DNA from: Akebia trifoliata
Lineage: Eukaryota; Streptophyta; Magnoliopsida; Ranunculales; Lardizabalaceae
Reading direction: 5' to 3'
DNA length: 64,000 bases
Assembly: GCA_017979445.1 (NCBI GenBank)
Contig: CM030709.1
Location: 2,604,001 to 2,668,000, forward strand
A program made the position numbers and the translations under genes. Below the pieces are notes generated by a model. That model searched no databases. It saw only the letters and a program-made list of their open reading frames with translations, and was not told the DNA's origin. The first letter of the stretch is position 1, and every line of letters starts with the position of its first letter. Positions 1 to 9,575 of this stretch are shown in pieces.

Positions 1-84
1 TTTTGTTTTGATTTGGAGTGGAGAGGGTGAGAGAAAGGTATAACACTGAGGCAACAAAATCGAGAGCAAAGAGTGGAGATTTTA

Positions 85-420
85 CCTTCGTGAGAGATGA
101 GGAAACCCAAGATTCGTGATCTGTAGAGAGTGTTGAGCAATCGATTTGTGTGAGTCGAGAGATATCGATTTGTGTGAGTCAAGAGAGATCTAAGAAGAAG
201 GAAGCCGAGAGTGAGAGTAGAGAGTGACAAGGAGGGGTTTACCCTTGAGAGATCGATTTGTGTGAGCCAAGATTGAGAGTGGAGAGTGACGAGGAGGTGT
301 TTACAGTCGTTCGAAGTAGATAACGAAATAGGGTTACGATTTTTTCGTTGGAAATAGAAAAAAAGATGAGGGGCTTTTTGGTCATTATTCCATAGCCGTT
401 TTCGGTGTTCGGCTCTGTAC
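85..420 (-). other. Possible 5' leader exon of a minus-strand gene running off the left edge
   Basis: Read on the minus strand this stretch is a pyrimidine-rich leader typical of plant 5' UTRs. It ends in CTCACGAAG followed by a plausible donor (gtaaaa) at about 84-85. It contains three near-identical copies of a block around ATCGATTTGTGTGAG (about 139-160, 163-182 and 248-271 on the plus strand). No coding exon is in the window, so the gene itself would lie to the left. This is inferred from composition and one splice-like junction only; it could equally be unannotated repeat DNA. Confidence 0.3.
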
Positions 421-429
421 AGAAGCAAA

Positions 430-596
430 TGAAAGAAGCCTCTCTCTAACATCTCTGAATAAGAGCTGATTTTTAACTTTTATTGATTTTCGTTAGAGCT
501 AAAAGAGCTCAAACGATCATTGCTTATGGAGTTTTTTTGACTTAAAAGCTAAAAAAGTAAATTGAGCTGGCTTTTATATTCCAAACGAACAGCCCC
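430..596. mobile_element. One end of a PIF/Harbinger-like MITE
   Basis: The right end reads ...CCAAACGAACAGCCCC followed by TAA, so its reverse complement starts GGGGCTGTTCGTTTGG. A GGG-type terminus with a TAA/TTA-like flank resembles PIF/Harbinger (Tourist) MITEs. The interior contains self-complementary blocks around 'gctaaaagagctc' and 'agctaaaaa'. No convincing left end was found, so the element is either truncated or its boundary is obscured. The family assignment is inference. Confidence 0.35.
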
Positions 597-814
597 TAAT
601 TACCTTACTTGCGACCCACGAAACACATAATTCGAATATATTTAGCACTCATGACCAAGAAAACATTTCAGTAATGTCATACATGATTTGGCAAAAATAT
701 GATTATTGGCTTCATGTGGTCTTAGGATACCAATTGTCACGGTCGTGCTGGATGCTTTGATGCTTCTACGGCATGAACAAATGCGATGACATAAGTTGAG
801 TGTTCCACGTACTC

Positions 815-1057
815 AGCTTAAGGGCCGACAACAATGACGGAACGCCCCGAATAATCGACCCGTTTACCAAGCAGAGTCTCACGAAATCTTCCCTCTTTGC
901 CTTCAATTACATCCGAAAACGACTTGTAAACTTTATTATGACCGTCCCTCATTGGTTGTCCGCGGATCCCATTATCAAGAAGTGTATCCACGGCTTCTTG
1001 TACTAATTTCTCCTGACACATTACTAATTCCCCTGGCGTAGATCTACTTGTTGTTAA
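815..1057 (-). pseudogene. rpoC1: Nuclear plastid-DNA fragment: internal piece of rpoC1
   Basis: On the minus strand this translates to the conserved middle of the plastid-encoded RNA polymerase beta' subunit (RpoC1), with recognisable blocks [36 protein letters not shown] and [16 protein letters not shown]. The similarity begins and ends abruptly at about 1057 and 815, with unrelated sequence on both sides, and only about 80 codons are present. In a plastid genome the gene is about 2 kb of exon and flanked by rpoB and rpoC2, so this is a nuclear insertion of plastid DNA (NUPT). The reading frame is still open, which suggests either a fairly recent transfer or chance. It is not expected to be functional. 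Confidence 0.85.
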
Positions 1058-1585
1058 CCTTTGGGTTTTGGCTCAGGAGTCTCACGACAAACCTGTCTAG
1101 TATGATCCGGGACAGCCCATATGCCTCCTAGGGACTTTTCATTGAGTTCATACATTTGTTCCACATAGATTTGTTACAAATCTCAAGGACTTACTTTACA
1201 AATCTCGAGGTATTTTTTTATGGTGGATGAGGTTTAGTAAGACCTTTTTTTTTACTCACTACGTTAGTAAGGTTAGTAGGACTCTTTCGAAATATCCCTT
1301 CCAATAATTGTCCAGGTGGGTGACCTATGCAATGAATGGTCATGACTCATGAGCCTGGTACGAGAAATTATAGATTAGTCAAAGCAATGTGGACGGACTA
1401 TAATATTAAACTACTACAAGCATTAGAACCATTGGATTACCATACAGTCAGATTTATTCGAATATCAATCTCAAACGACGTTTGTGGCTCTCCATCAAAC
1501 AAACGGGTGAGATTGTATGATATTCCCTAGAGATATCACACATGTATGTATACTAAAAAAAAAATGCTCCATCCATCGTACACGT
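1058..1585. other. Intergenic stretch, no recognisable gene
   Basis: This region has no codon structure I can assign. A 64-codon open frame at 1336-1530 shows no recognisable motif and is probably chance. It lies between the rpoC1 fragment and the presumed promoter of the phosphatase-like gene. Confidence 0.5.
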
Positions 1586-1586
1586 A

Positions 1587-1789
1587 GCTATATACAACTC
1601 GTCGCATGATTGAGCGAATAATTCTAGAGGTCTCCCGTCACGGAGCGAGGGAGAGAGGACGGATTTCGTTTGAAAAACGTAATTTGATTTATAGATGGAC
1701 GAATTTCGATCTTTCTTGCTTCTGTGTTCTGATTCGATTGCTTCTTCGATCTGGTTCAGCAATCACTGCCTCTTCAATCTCGCTCTCAG
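1587..1789 (+). promoter_or_regulatory. Putative TATA box and non-coding first exon of the HAD phosphatase-like gene
   Basis: A TATA-like CTATATAC lies at about 1587-1594. It is followed by a leader ending in CTCTCAG before a gtacaa donor at 1790. The matching acceptor (TTCTATTTCAG) lies two bases before the start codon at 3620. This would make a 5'-UTR intron of about 1.8 kb. The prediction rests on splice-like junctions and the pyrimidine-rich leader, not on transcript evidence. Confidence 0.45.
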
Positions 1790-2789
1790 GTACAATTTTC
1801 CTCTGTTTTTAACCATAGATTTTGATGGATTGATAGAACTTTGTTCTTCTAATAGGATATTAAATTATTAAAGTTTCAATCTTGGTTGAGTTTTAGTTTT
1901 TGCCATGTTAAGCTTGTTTATTTACGATCTCAAGTATAAAATATTGATTAGGATTTTTTTTTTTTTCAAATTTATTCTTCTGGCTGATCTGTTGATTTGG
2001 TATTAGATTTAGTAATTGTTGAACGGAATAGTAATTATTACTGGAAATTTTCATAGCTTATCATGTTTTGTTTCAAGTTTAACGAAAATTAAGCTCATTT
2101 GGAGTTCCAATCTAGTGAGAAATCTGGAACTGTAGCATTTTAGGCTATTTTTGAGAGATTCGTGTTAATGATTTGTAAACCTTAGTTTTCTACTGTTTGT
2201 CTGATCATCAGATGGTTAAAAATGAATTTTTTAGTGTTACTCTGGCAGAAATGGCCCCACGAGGTCCAGACCATTGCATTATCCTTAGATTTGTGTGTTG
2301 TGAATATCGAGGACACGATGTCTGGACCTTGGGACGATGGTTCACTGGGGGTGGCAACAACATTTCCATGGCTAAAATTGCTCAATTTTTTTAATTCCAT
2401 TTGAATTGAAACAGAAAATTTCTCATTACATTTCAACTTTGTGAATGAAATAGGCAAAGATGCTGAGATATGATCTAGTGAGCATTGAAAATGAAGCTTC
2501 TTGTACGTTTCGTTGCATTATGCATGAGTTGATTTCCTAGTACTGAGAATCTTTCCATCTAGTGAAAAAGGATTGAATAGGGATTAATCTTGGGAGGTTA
2601 TCTTTGTCCAATAAGACCGATTGAGCCATTATTTCCTTGTTTGGTGACTCCCCCATGTCTTCTTTTGCCGATACCGGAGTAGAGCGTGGGAACTCCACCC
2701 AGAGTCTTTCAAGTAGAGGAGGTTCTGGTATGTGAAACATTCTTCACTTTTTCATGTTTTTGTCACTATGAATTATTTGGCTACTTTAT

Positions 2790-3412
2790 TGGGATATACA
2801 AAAATGTGATCAACTTTTGACGAATTTACGGTTCCTTCTCACTGTTCATTGTAATTACCAAAACATGAACCTCCGAATTTGTTGCCATTCACGTTTTGGT
2901 AATTAAAATGAACAGGGAGCCGGAATCATAAATTCTTCAAATTCAGCTCAAGAAATGGTAATTCACCCTACTTTATTTTACCGTCGAGGAACTTGTAAGA
3001 TATTTTTTTTGGTAATCGTTATGTCTGTCTAATAACGGGTTACCAACAGATGTACAACATGTTAGGGTACTGGATCCTGCCATTCGATGGCCCATAAGAT
3101 TATCATTTTTGTATGTTTTATTATGTTAATTTTGAGAGAAAATAGGGTAAATTACTATTTCGTGATCAACTTTTGACGAATTTACGATTCTGTCTCATTG
3201 TTCATTTTAATTACCAAAATGTGAACCGGTAACGAATTCTGATGTTTTAAAGTGACTATTTCGCAGGTTAAAAGCGAAATTGTCACTTTAAACCTGCGAA
3301 ATAGTCACTTTAAACATGCCGAATTCGTTGCGCGTCCACGTTTGGTAATTAAAATGAACAGTGAGCTGGAATCATAAATTCGTCAAAAGTTGATCATGTT
3401 TTTGTAAATATC
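2790..3412. repeat. Two nested palindromic repeats (MITE-like) in the 5'-UTR intron
   Basis: Two related palindromes occupy about 2807-2944 and 3163-3396. Both start TGATCAACTTTTGACGAATT and end with its inverted complement, and both carry internal TTCATT(T/G)TAATTACCAAA blocks in inverted orientation. The second also has a perfect 25-bp inverted pair at 3244-3268 and 3292-3316 (core TTTAAAGTGACTATTTCGCA). The outermost ends, near GATATACAAAAATG at 2793 and its complement near 3410, also pair, so the whole may be one compound element. No clear target-site duplication was found. Confidence 0.6.
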
Positions 3413-3619
3413 TCAAGAAAATATTGGAAGTTTTGGGGAAAGTACTATAGTATGGAAGGTTTAGATCATCTGTTGGTGTTGATTCCTCCATAAGACCCAT
3501 AAGATGTTGGGTCCCATGTTTTAACTTATGTGTCTCATGTATCTGACAGGTACCTCAATTTTCCTATTTAGTTTTATCTTTGGCTGTAGTTAGATGACAT
3601 TTTTTCTTCTATTTCAGAA

Positions 3620-6234
3620 ATGGGGAGCCATTATCTGATGGAATCGGGTTGCTATATGACATCTTTTGCTGTTACAATCTTCATTGCAGCACTGGTAACC
3701 GTTGGTATTCTATTTATAGCAATGCTGATTACTTTGACTGTCATGTTGCAATCCTGTCAATCTAAGAGTGCTGGACTTATTCAGCTTCGAGAAACAAGTG
3801 ATCTTGAGTATGAGTATTGCAGGATTTTTACTTTGCATGCTGAGCTTAACAGGTTGTTAGCAGATGAGCTTCCTGCAGCTTGCAGGGCTCGTGATATTCA
3901 ATATGTCAGAGAAGTTCAATATTTAAGAGATTTTAATTTGACAATGTGGGTGGCAAAGAGCTACTTCAGTAATTTGAAACCAAAAGATGATGGTCTAGAT
4001 GTGGTGTTGATAGACATGGATGATATTTTTACGTCAATTTATCCTCATCATACCAGTATGTCTCAGAATCGGTAATTTTTCTCCACTGCCTGAGATTTCT
4101 TTTTGTTGATGTTTTGTTTGAGACTTGTTATTATTGTGGGTCACATCACTTATGGCTAGACTGTAAGATATCGTTATGTTTATTGTTTTTTATGACTGTT
4201 TCGTTGTTCCTTATGTACATAGTATTAAATTTCTTCAGAGTTTTTTCAAATTTTTTTTTTGATAAGTGCACAAATTTTATTAATCAAAGAAATCTGCCGG
4301 TTGAGATAACCAGCTGTAATACAAGAAAAGATTACAAAGCTACTCCGAGCACAAATAACAACATCTAAACATAAATTCCTCAAAAAACACCCCTTTAAAT
4401 TCCGAGTCCAATTTACTCCAAAAAAAACAAGAAGGCCAAAACTTCCAAGACCAAATCTTGAAAATCCATATCCTCCCCATTGAAGACCCTTCGGTTTCTT
4501 TCTCACCACGTTACCCAGCATATGGCAAAAGGGGTAAGGACCCGAAGGTATCTTTTTCTACCTGAGAACGCATTAAGATTCCAAGGGGTTGACCGAACGA
4601 ATTTGTTGTTCTTTAGCTATTGTTATCCTGAAAATAAGGGGTTGACCAAACGAATACCATTCCTCTAATTCTTTCTAAGGCCGTGTATTTTGTTAATTCA
4701 AGTGTGTTCATATCCACTCTCACTACCTTTATCAGCCTTTCACTTTTTCAGAACCACGTTCTTTCTAATAAGTAATAACAGGAACTGTTATCATTCTCCA
4801 TTGCACATGACCAAACCACCTCAATCAACTTTCCCCTAGTTTATCATCTATCAGGGATGGTCCTACATTTTAACATATTGTTTCATACTGTCCAACATTC
4901 AGCTATATAAAACATAGCCTGTCTTGCTGCCATCTTATAAAATTTCATTCAAATTTGATTAGGATGCATCGGTCATATTTTGCTCCAGAAGCACACTGAC
5001 ACTTTATTCATCCAGCTCAAATTCTATGGACAACTTCCTCCTCTATCACTTCATCGGTTCATCCATCTGGATAATAGAACCAAGTTAACGAAATGGTTGC
5101 TTCGGTATTTTTCTTACCGTCAATGTTTAATAGATCTCCCTCTCTATGTGTGCCATTACTAAAGTTGCACTCAACTTTACTAGTGACACACAGTTGAAAA
5201 GCTAGTAAGGGATATTCCTCTGGTAAATATACCGAAGCTATCATTATATCATCATAACTTAGCTTATTTGTGGAATATTTCTCATGTGACTGCATGCTTG
5301 GATCAATACCATGTGTGCTCCGTAATTGAATATCAGGTCATGGCTATATCATTTCGCTCTAAAAACCAGGCCTAGAATAGAATCTCATTTTCCCTATTTT
5401 CTTTGACATAGATTCAATCCATACAATGGAAATAATTGGGTTGAAGGGACCAAGAGCAAGCATTCAGCAGGCACACTTATTCTAGAATTGTACTTGAAGC
5501 TCCAAGCTAGTGGGTGGTCTCAGATTTTTCTCACTAGGAAACCTGAGAAGCAGCGAAACAGCACCATAGAGAGTCTCATTTCTGCAGGTTACAGAGGCTG
5601 GTCTTCTTTGATTATGAGGTACATGTTGTGTCCTTTTATCGGGCATTTTTTTTAATGGATAAGGATAACAAGATGAGTCCGATACAATTCTACTCACATT
5701 TTCAAATTTTAATAATCAAAATAATTTATTTGGTAGTCTGAAACACCTCATTGGATATTTCCTCTCTCGAATATACCTCATTGTTCCTTGAACCATACTT
5801 TTTTGTGCTCTTGTACGTAATTAATGGATTATTGTTTTGCCAGTATGACTACCTCCATACAGAAAATCAGGCTTCTATTTTTTAAAATTCTTATTAGGTT
5901 CCCGATTATCTTGGAGACACGACAAAATAACTAAGCATCTCATCTATTGTCATTGTAGCCTCTGCTAGATAGAATCATTTCTTGATATTTTTTTAGGATT
6001 ATTTAATATCGGTTGTCTTGCAGATCAGACGATGAAATGCGAATGGAGAGCTGGGAATATTTATCGAGGAGGAGAACAGAGTTGCAGAACCAAGGATTCA
6101 GTATCGCAAGTGTGATTAGTAGCCAAATCGATGCTTTAACAGGACCGTGCTTAGGAAAACGTAATTTCAAGCTTCCAAGTTCTGTTTATGGCAAGTTAGA
6201 TCATCACGTCGAGAGCTTGCAACAGCTAGAATAA
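3620..6234 (+). CDS. HAD-superfamily class-B (IIIB) acid-phosphatase-like membrane protein
   Basis: Three coding exons splice cleanly: 3620-4071, 5412-5618 and 6024-6234, giving 289 residues. Residues about 14-42 form a hydrophobic membrane segment close to the N-terminus. The remainder matches plant HAD IIIB acid phosphatases (vegetative-storage-protein/APase-like), closest to the membrane-anchored subgroup typified by Arabidopsis At2g39920. Motif I is D132-M-D134-D-I, so both aspartates are kept but the usual Thr/Val is Ile. Motif II is FLT192RKPE, with the Thr kept and the following Gly changed to Arg. The motif III lysine is not apparent (YLSRRR), and the usual GDQWSD motif IV is replaced by ISSQIDALTG at 251-260. 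Phosphatase chemistry is therefore doubtful. The substrate is unknown. The fold and family are confident; the loss of activity is inference. Confidence 0.85.
4249..4660 (-). mobile_element. Probable LINE 3'-end remnant in intron 2
   Basis: A T-run followed by GATAAGTGCACAAATTTTATTAATC (broken here as TTTTTTGATAAG plus downstream sequence) looks like the inverted tail of a plant L1-type LINE. The same TTGATAAGT-type tail marks the LINE copies at 43.6 and 47.0 kb. The sequence to the right has no intact coding domain. The right boundary is uncertain and no clean target-site duplication was found. Confidence 0.4.
5099..5238. repeat. Foldback (imperfect long inverted repeat) in intron 2
   Basis: The left arm begins GCTTCGGTATTTTTCTTACC at 5099 and the right arm ends in its diverged complement GGTAAATATACCGAAGC at about 5222-5238. 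The arms converge on a tight loop near 5168, where CTAAAGTTG meets CAACTTTACTAG. The whole would fold into a stem of about 65 bp with mismatches. It is likely an old MITE, and no target-site duplication could be defined. Confidence 0.55.
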
Positions 6235-6449
6235 AGTTCATCCAAGGTGAAGGAAATTTGTTCTTACTATGCAGTTAAAGAGGTGTTTAGTGTGGTCAGT
6301 AAATGTTGTTCTTTTATTGCTTAAAGAATTTTGTTGTCCATATTGTAAATCGATATAGAACAGAAGTGATATAAGGAAACAAGAACAGCTCAATTGAATG
6401 TGAAGAAACTTTAAGAAATCAGAAATTATATAGTTTTTGGAGATGATCC

Positions 6450-7030
6450 CTATAAACTTTCTGAATATTTATCCATGCCCCTCTGGGTTTTAGTTAATAT
6501 TTGAAATACCTCTTGTGTTTTCAAACTAGTGAAATACCCCTTGACTGTAGTCAGATTAACAGAAGAAGACTTAGATTTTAATTTTTTTTTTTTTTCTCCC
6601 AAAAATCTTATCTTCAATCTCTCCCCATGTTCTGATGAATATTTGAGATACCCATGCATTTTCAAAATGGTGGCATACCCCTTTGATCTTGGTCTTTTTC
6701 TTTAAGACTTTTGTACAATTATCTAAATGCCCTCATTTTCAACCTCTAGTGAAAAAAAAAAAAAAAACTCCTGACAATCTTCTCCCAAAACTAGTAACCA
6801 TTATCTTCAACTTCGTCTATGTTTTCTACTAAAAAAAATCTTTCATCTTTTATTTCCCAAAAATCTTTTTTTGTTTTTGAAATTTGAAGATTGAAGGAGA
6901 AAATATCTTAAAGTTGAACAACTGACTGTGTTACTTCAAGAATCATAATCTCTTGAAAAATCAAGTGGATGTAGTTAAAGTTTGAAGGATAGGACATTTA
7001 GGCCATTTCAATAAGTATTCTATAGTAGAC
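6450..7030. repeat. AT-rich dispersed repeat between the phosphatase-like and F-box genes
   Basis: This stretch carries two copies of a motif of the type 'TTTGAGATACCC...TTTTCAAA...GCATACCCCTT', at about 6500-6540 and 6637-6690. Diverged copies recur near 9133, 22827, 28100, 44750 and 49660, some inverted. No coding sequence is recognisable. It is probably the remains of a non-autonomous transposon family, but boundaries are not clear. Confidence 0.4.
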
Positions 7031-7201
7031 TCAGGTCAAGAGGGCCTGTCACCGTTATAAAATATGGGCCTACCAATTATTTAAATTGGGTTATGGATAT
7101 AACCTGAAATAATAATACCCAACCACGGTCCATGGATCCTTAACGTGTTCCGTTTTATGGATCCCAAGTTTTTAATAACTAATTTCTGGCCGTTGATCAA
7201 G

Positions 7202-7220
7202 CACGTGTTCACCACACGTG
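7202..7220. promoter_or_regulatory. Two closely spaced G-boxes upstream of the F-box gene
   Basis: CACGTG occurs twice, at 7202-7207 and 7215-7220, about 190 bp before the start codon at 7404. The palindrome is the core binding site of plant bZIP and bHLH factors. Function is inferred from position and spacing only. Confidence 0.45.
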
Positions 7221-7403
7221 TTCCCATCGAATAATATATGTATCTCTTCAACAGTTCAAAACGTCCACGTTTGTAATTAAAGAGTCCAACCTTCAGAAGG
7301 AAAGAAAATCCTAAATAAAATATAGAATTAGAACGTGAGACAGAACAAGAGGTAGAGAGAGATCGTTAAGATGAACTAGAAGACAAAAGATCAAGAGAAG
7401 AAG

Positions 7404-8575
7404 ATGAAGATGAAGAAGCCCAACCCATATCTCGATGAAGGGATTATCTTCGAAATCCTCAAGTTCGTTCCACCCGAATTGCTTCAATCCAAAATCAGGT
7501 ACGTTTGTAAATCATGGTTCAACATGATCTCTACACCCTTATTCATCCAACAAAATTTCACTCACTCTAAACCCCACTTGATCATACAAGAACTAAGGTA
7601 TCGATCTACATTCAAATCACATATATTGGAGATGAACAAATTAGAAGATGGATTGAATTTTCGACATCGCCATGTGCCCATACGTTATGATACACCTATG
7701 ATTTGCATGGGTCGAATCATGCCTAGTTGTAATGGTTTGTTACTTGTAAACAATCCAGAACAACGTGGAATTCTTTGTGTTCTGAACAAAACAACGAAGC
7801 AGATCGTAAGTCTCCCTATGCGTCCTACATTTTGTCCTCACTACCGATGTGGGTGTGCACTCGCTTTCGATCCAATTGCCAATTTGTTTAAAGTGGTGCA
7901 CTTCTATGCTGCACAAGTTGGATTTGAGATACTAAATCTAGGTGGTTCTAATAATAATTGGAGAAAGGTTTCCGGGCCTTTCAATGATGTTTATGATAGG
8001 CCCGTTGGCTTGAATTTTCATCCGTGTGATCCGATTTTGATTAATGGGAAGATTCTACATTGGTATGTTGGTTCGCGTGAATTCATCGTTTCTATGATGT
8101 AAGCGATGAAGCGCGCAAAACTTTACTACCACAACGGAACAGCCGTGATCCTAACCTCAAATATGAAGATGTTTTGATGGAGATGAATGGTTTTTTGTCA
8201 GTAATGTTCTATGTTAAGAATACCCAAATCGACTTATGGGTTTTGAAGGATTTTGAGAGTGGAATTTGGGAAAAACAACGTAGTATCGTTACGAATTCTA
8301 TAAATTTTGTGGGATATCACCATGCAATTCCTGAGCTATGCAAACTTGTTCCAGTCATTAGTTTCGGAGATGGTGAAGTAATACTATTTAAGAATAGGGA
8401 TTATGGTTCCCATTCCGGCTTGTTTGTTTACGAGATTGAAAATCGTCGGATGTGGAAGTTCAGGACAAAGTTTAAGGATAGACATAGCATTTTGGTTCAT
8501 GCCTACAGCCTCTTCAGTTGGAAAACTCAAGGCCATTTATCTGAATCCAATAACAATCCCGATGATTCTCAGTGA
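7404..8575 (+). CDS. F-box protein with F-box-associated domain, interrupted by one frameshift
   Basis: This appears to be a substrate receptor for an SCF-type ubiquitin ligase. Residues about 8-50 form the F-box (LDEGIIFEILKFVPPELL, then CKSWFNMIS). The remainder is a plant F-box-associated kelch-like domain with landmarks SCNGLLLV, LNKTTKQIVSLP, ALAFDP and LINGKILHWYVG. The first frame stops at 8102. Conserved sequence resumes at once in another frame (YDVSDEARKTLLP onward, then VLKDFESGIWEKQ) and runs to a stop at 8575. A single missing base near 8090, in a short T run (GTTTC), accounts for the shift; with it the product would be about 391 residues. No intron explains the join. This is either a genuine young pseudogene or a sequence error. 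The target substrate is unknown. Confidence 0.75.
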
Positions 8576-9130
8576 TGTCCTTTGTTTTGCTAAAAGTAGG
8601 ATTAATTTTCTCTAAAATTAGGAGAGTTTCTTAAGTGTAATGGTGTTGTGGTGAACAAGAATAATTGGGTGTCTTTGGTGGTGGGGTAATTCTATAGGAG
8701 TTTTGTTACAATGTTAATTGAAAGTAGGTTTCTTTTCTTTTTTCTTTGATTGATTCTCTCATCTTTTTTTTTTTTTTTTTTTCAAATTTCTTCATGAGAT
8801 TGTGATTTTCTTTTTCATGTAGTTATGGACTAGTGAGAAGGGATTATTAATTAATGCAACTCATACCAAACAATTATTCAGAGAAGATCAAGTCAAGCTG
8901 TATCATTAATTTTGGTGGTTCTTCTAGGTCCAACAACCTATAAACTTGTGCCATGTGTATTCGAGGAACGAAACCAAGCAACTGGTTCGTTTGTCTACAT
9001 GACCATTCCCAGTTCCCATATCTCCTACAAGAACCCATTCAATTATGTCTATGGTCCATATGTTTTGTTAATTCAATTGTGTATATACTCTTATCCCTAA
9101 ACTAATTTGCATTATTTGAAACTTTAAAAT
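8576..9130. other. Intergenic, no recognisable gene
   Basis: AT-rich DNA downstream of the F-box gene, with a long T run at about 8766-8782. I see nothing else assignable. Confidence 0.5.
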
Positions 9131-9219
9131 TTGGTGAGTATTTGAGATATCCATGCTTTCAAACCAATGAGATAACCCCTTACTTGCTATTCTACAAAAT
9201 TATCTTAAGGGTCGAGATT

Positions 9220-9575
9220 TGTACTATATGTAGAAAAAAAACGAAGCAACAAAGAGGACAGAATCACACAAAATATAAGGATTTACGTGGTTTAGTAGTG
9301 TGCCTACATCCACGGATCAGATCAAGAACAATCATTATTTTCTCTTAAGTTTTACAATCCTAGAGATCTCTATTTATAAAATTGGGAGTAGTTAAATTAC
9401 ATCTTATCTATCCAAAAATAGAAAATCCTTAAGAAAATATTACACAATTGCCATTTTGCAATTTCAAAAAAATTGGGTCAAAGGCTCCACCCTTGAGCCC
9501 CATAATAGGGGGCTATCCCTGCCTGCAGATCAGGCAGCGAGACTCTCAATGGGGGTGCTACACCACAATTCTACA
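9220..9575 (-). mobile_element. Probable copia-type LTR remnant
   Basis: On the minus strand it contains CCGTGGATGTAGGC followed by a CCACGTAAATCC-like block, a signature common in the R/U5 region of plant Ty1-copia LTRs. A TATAAATAG-like box lies just upstream in that orientation (plus-strand ctatttata near 9371). Possible short termini are TGTAGAA at about 9229 and TTCTACA at about 9573. No internal domains or clear 5-bp target duplication are present, so this is likely a decayed solo LTR. The family assignment is from memory of the motif. Confidence 0.4.

Noticed and set aside
1336..1530. 64-codon frame near the rpoC1 fragment
   Set aside because: No recognisable domain and too short to support as a gene.
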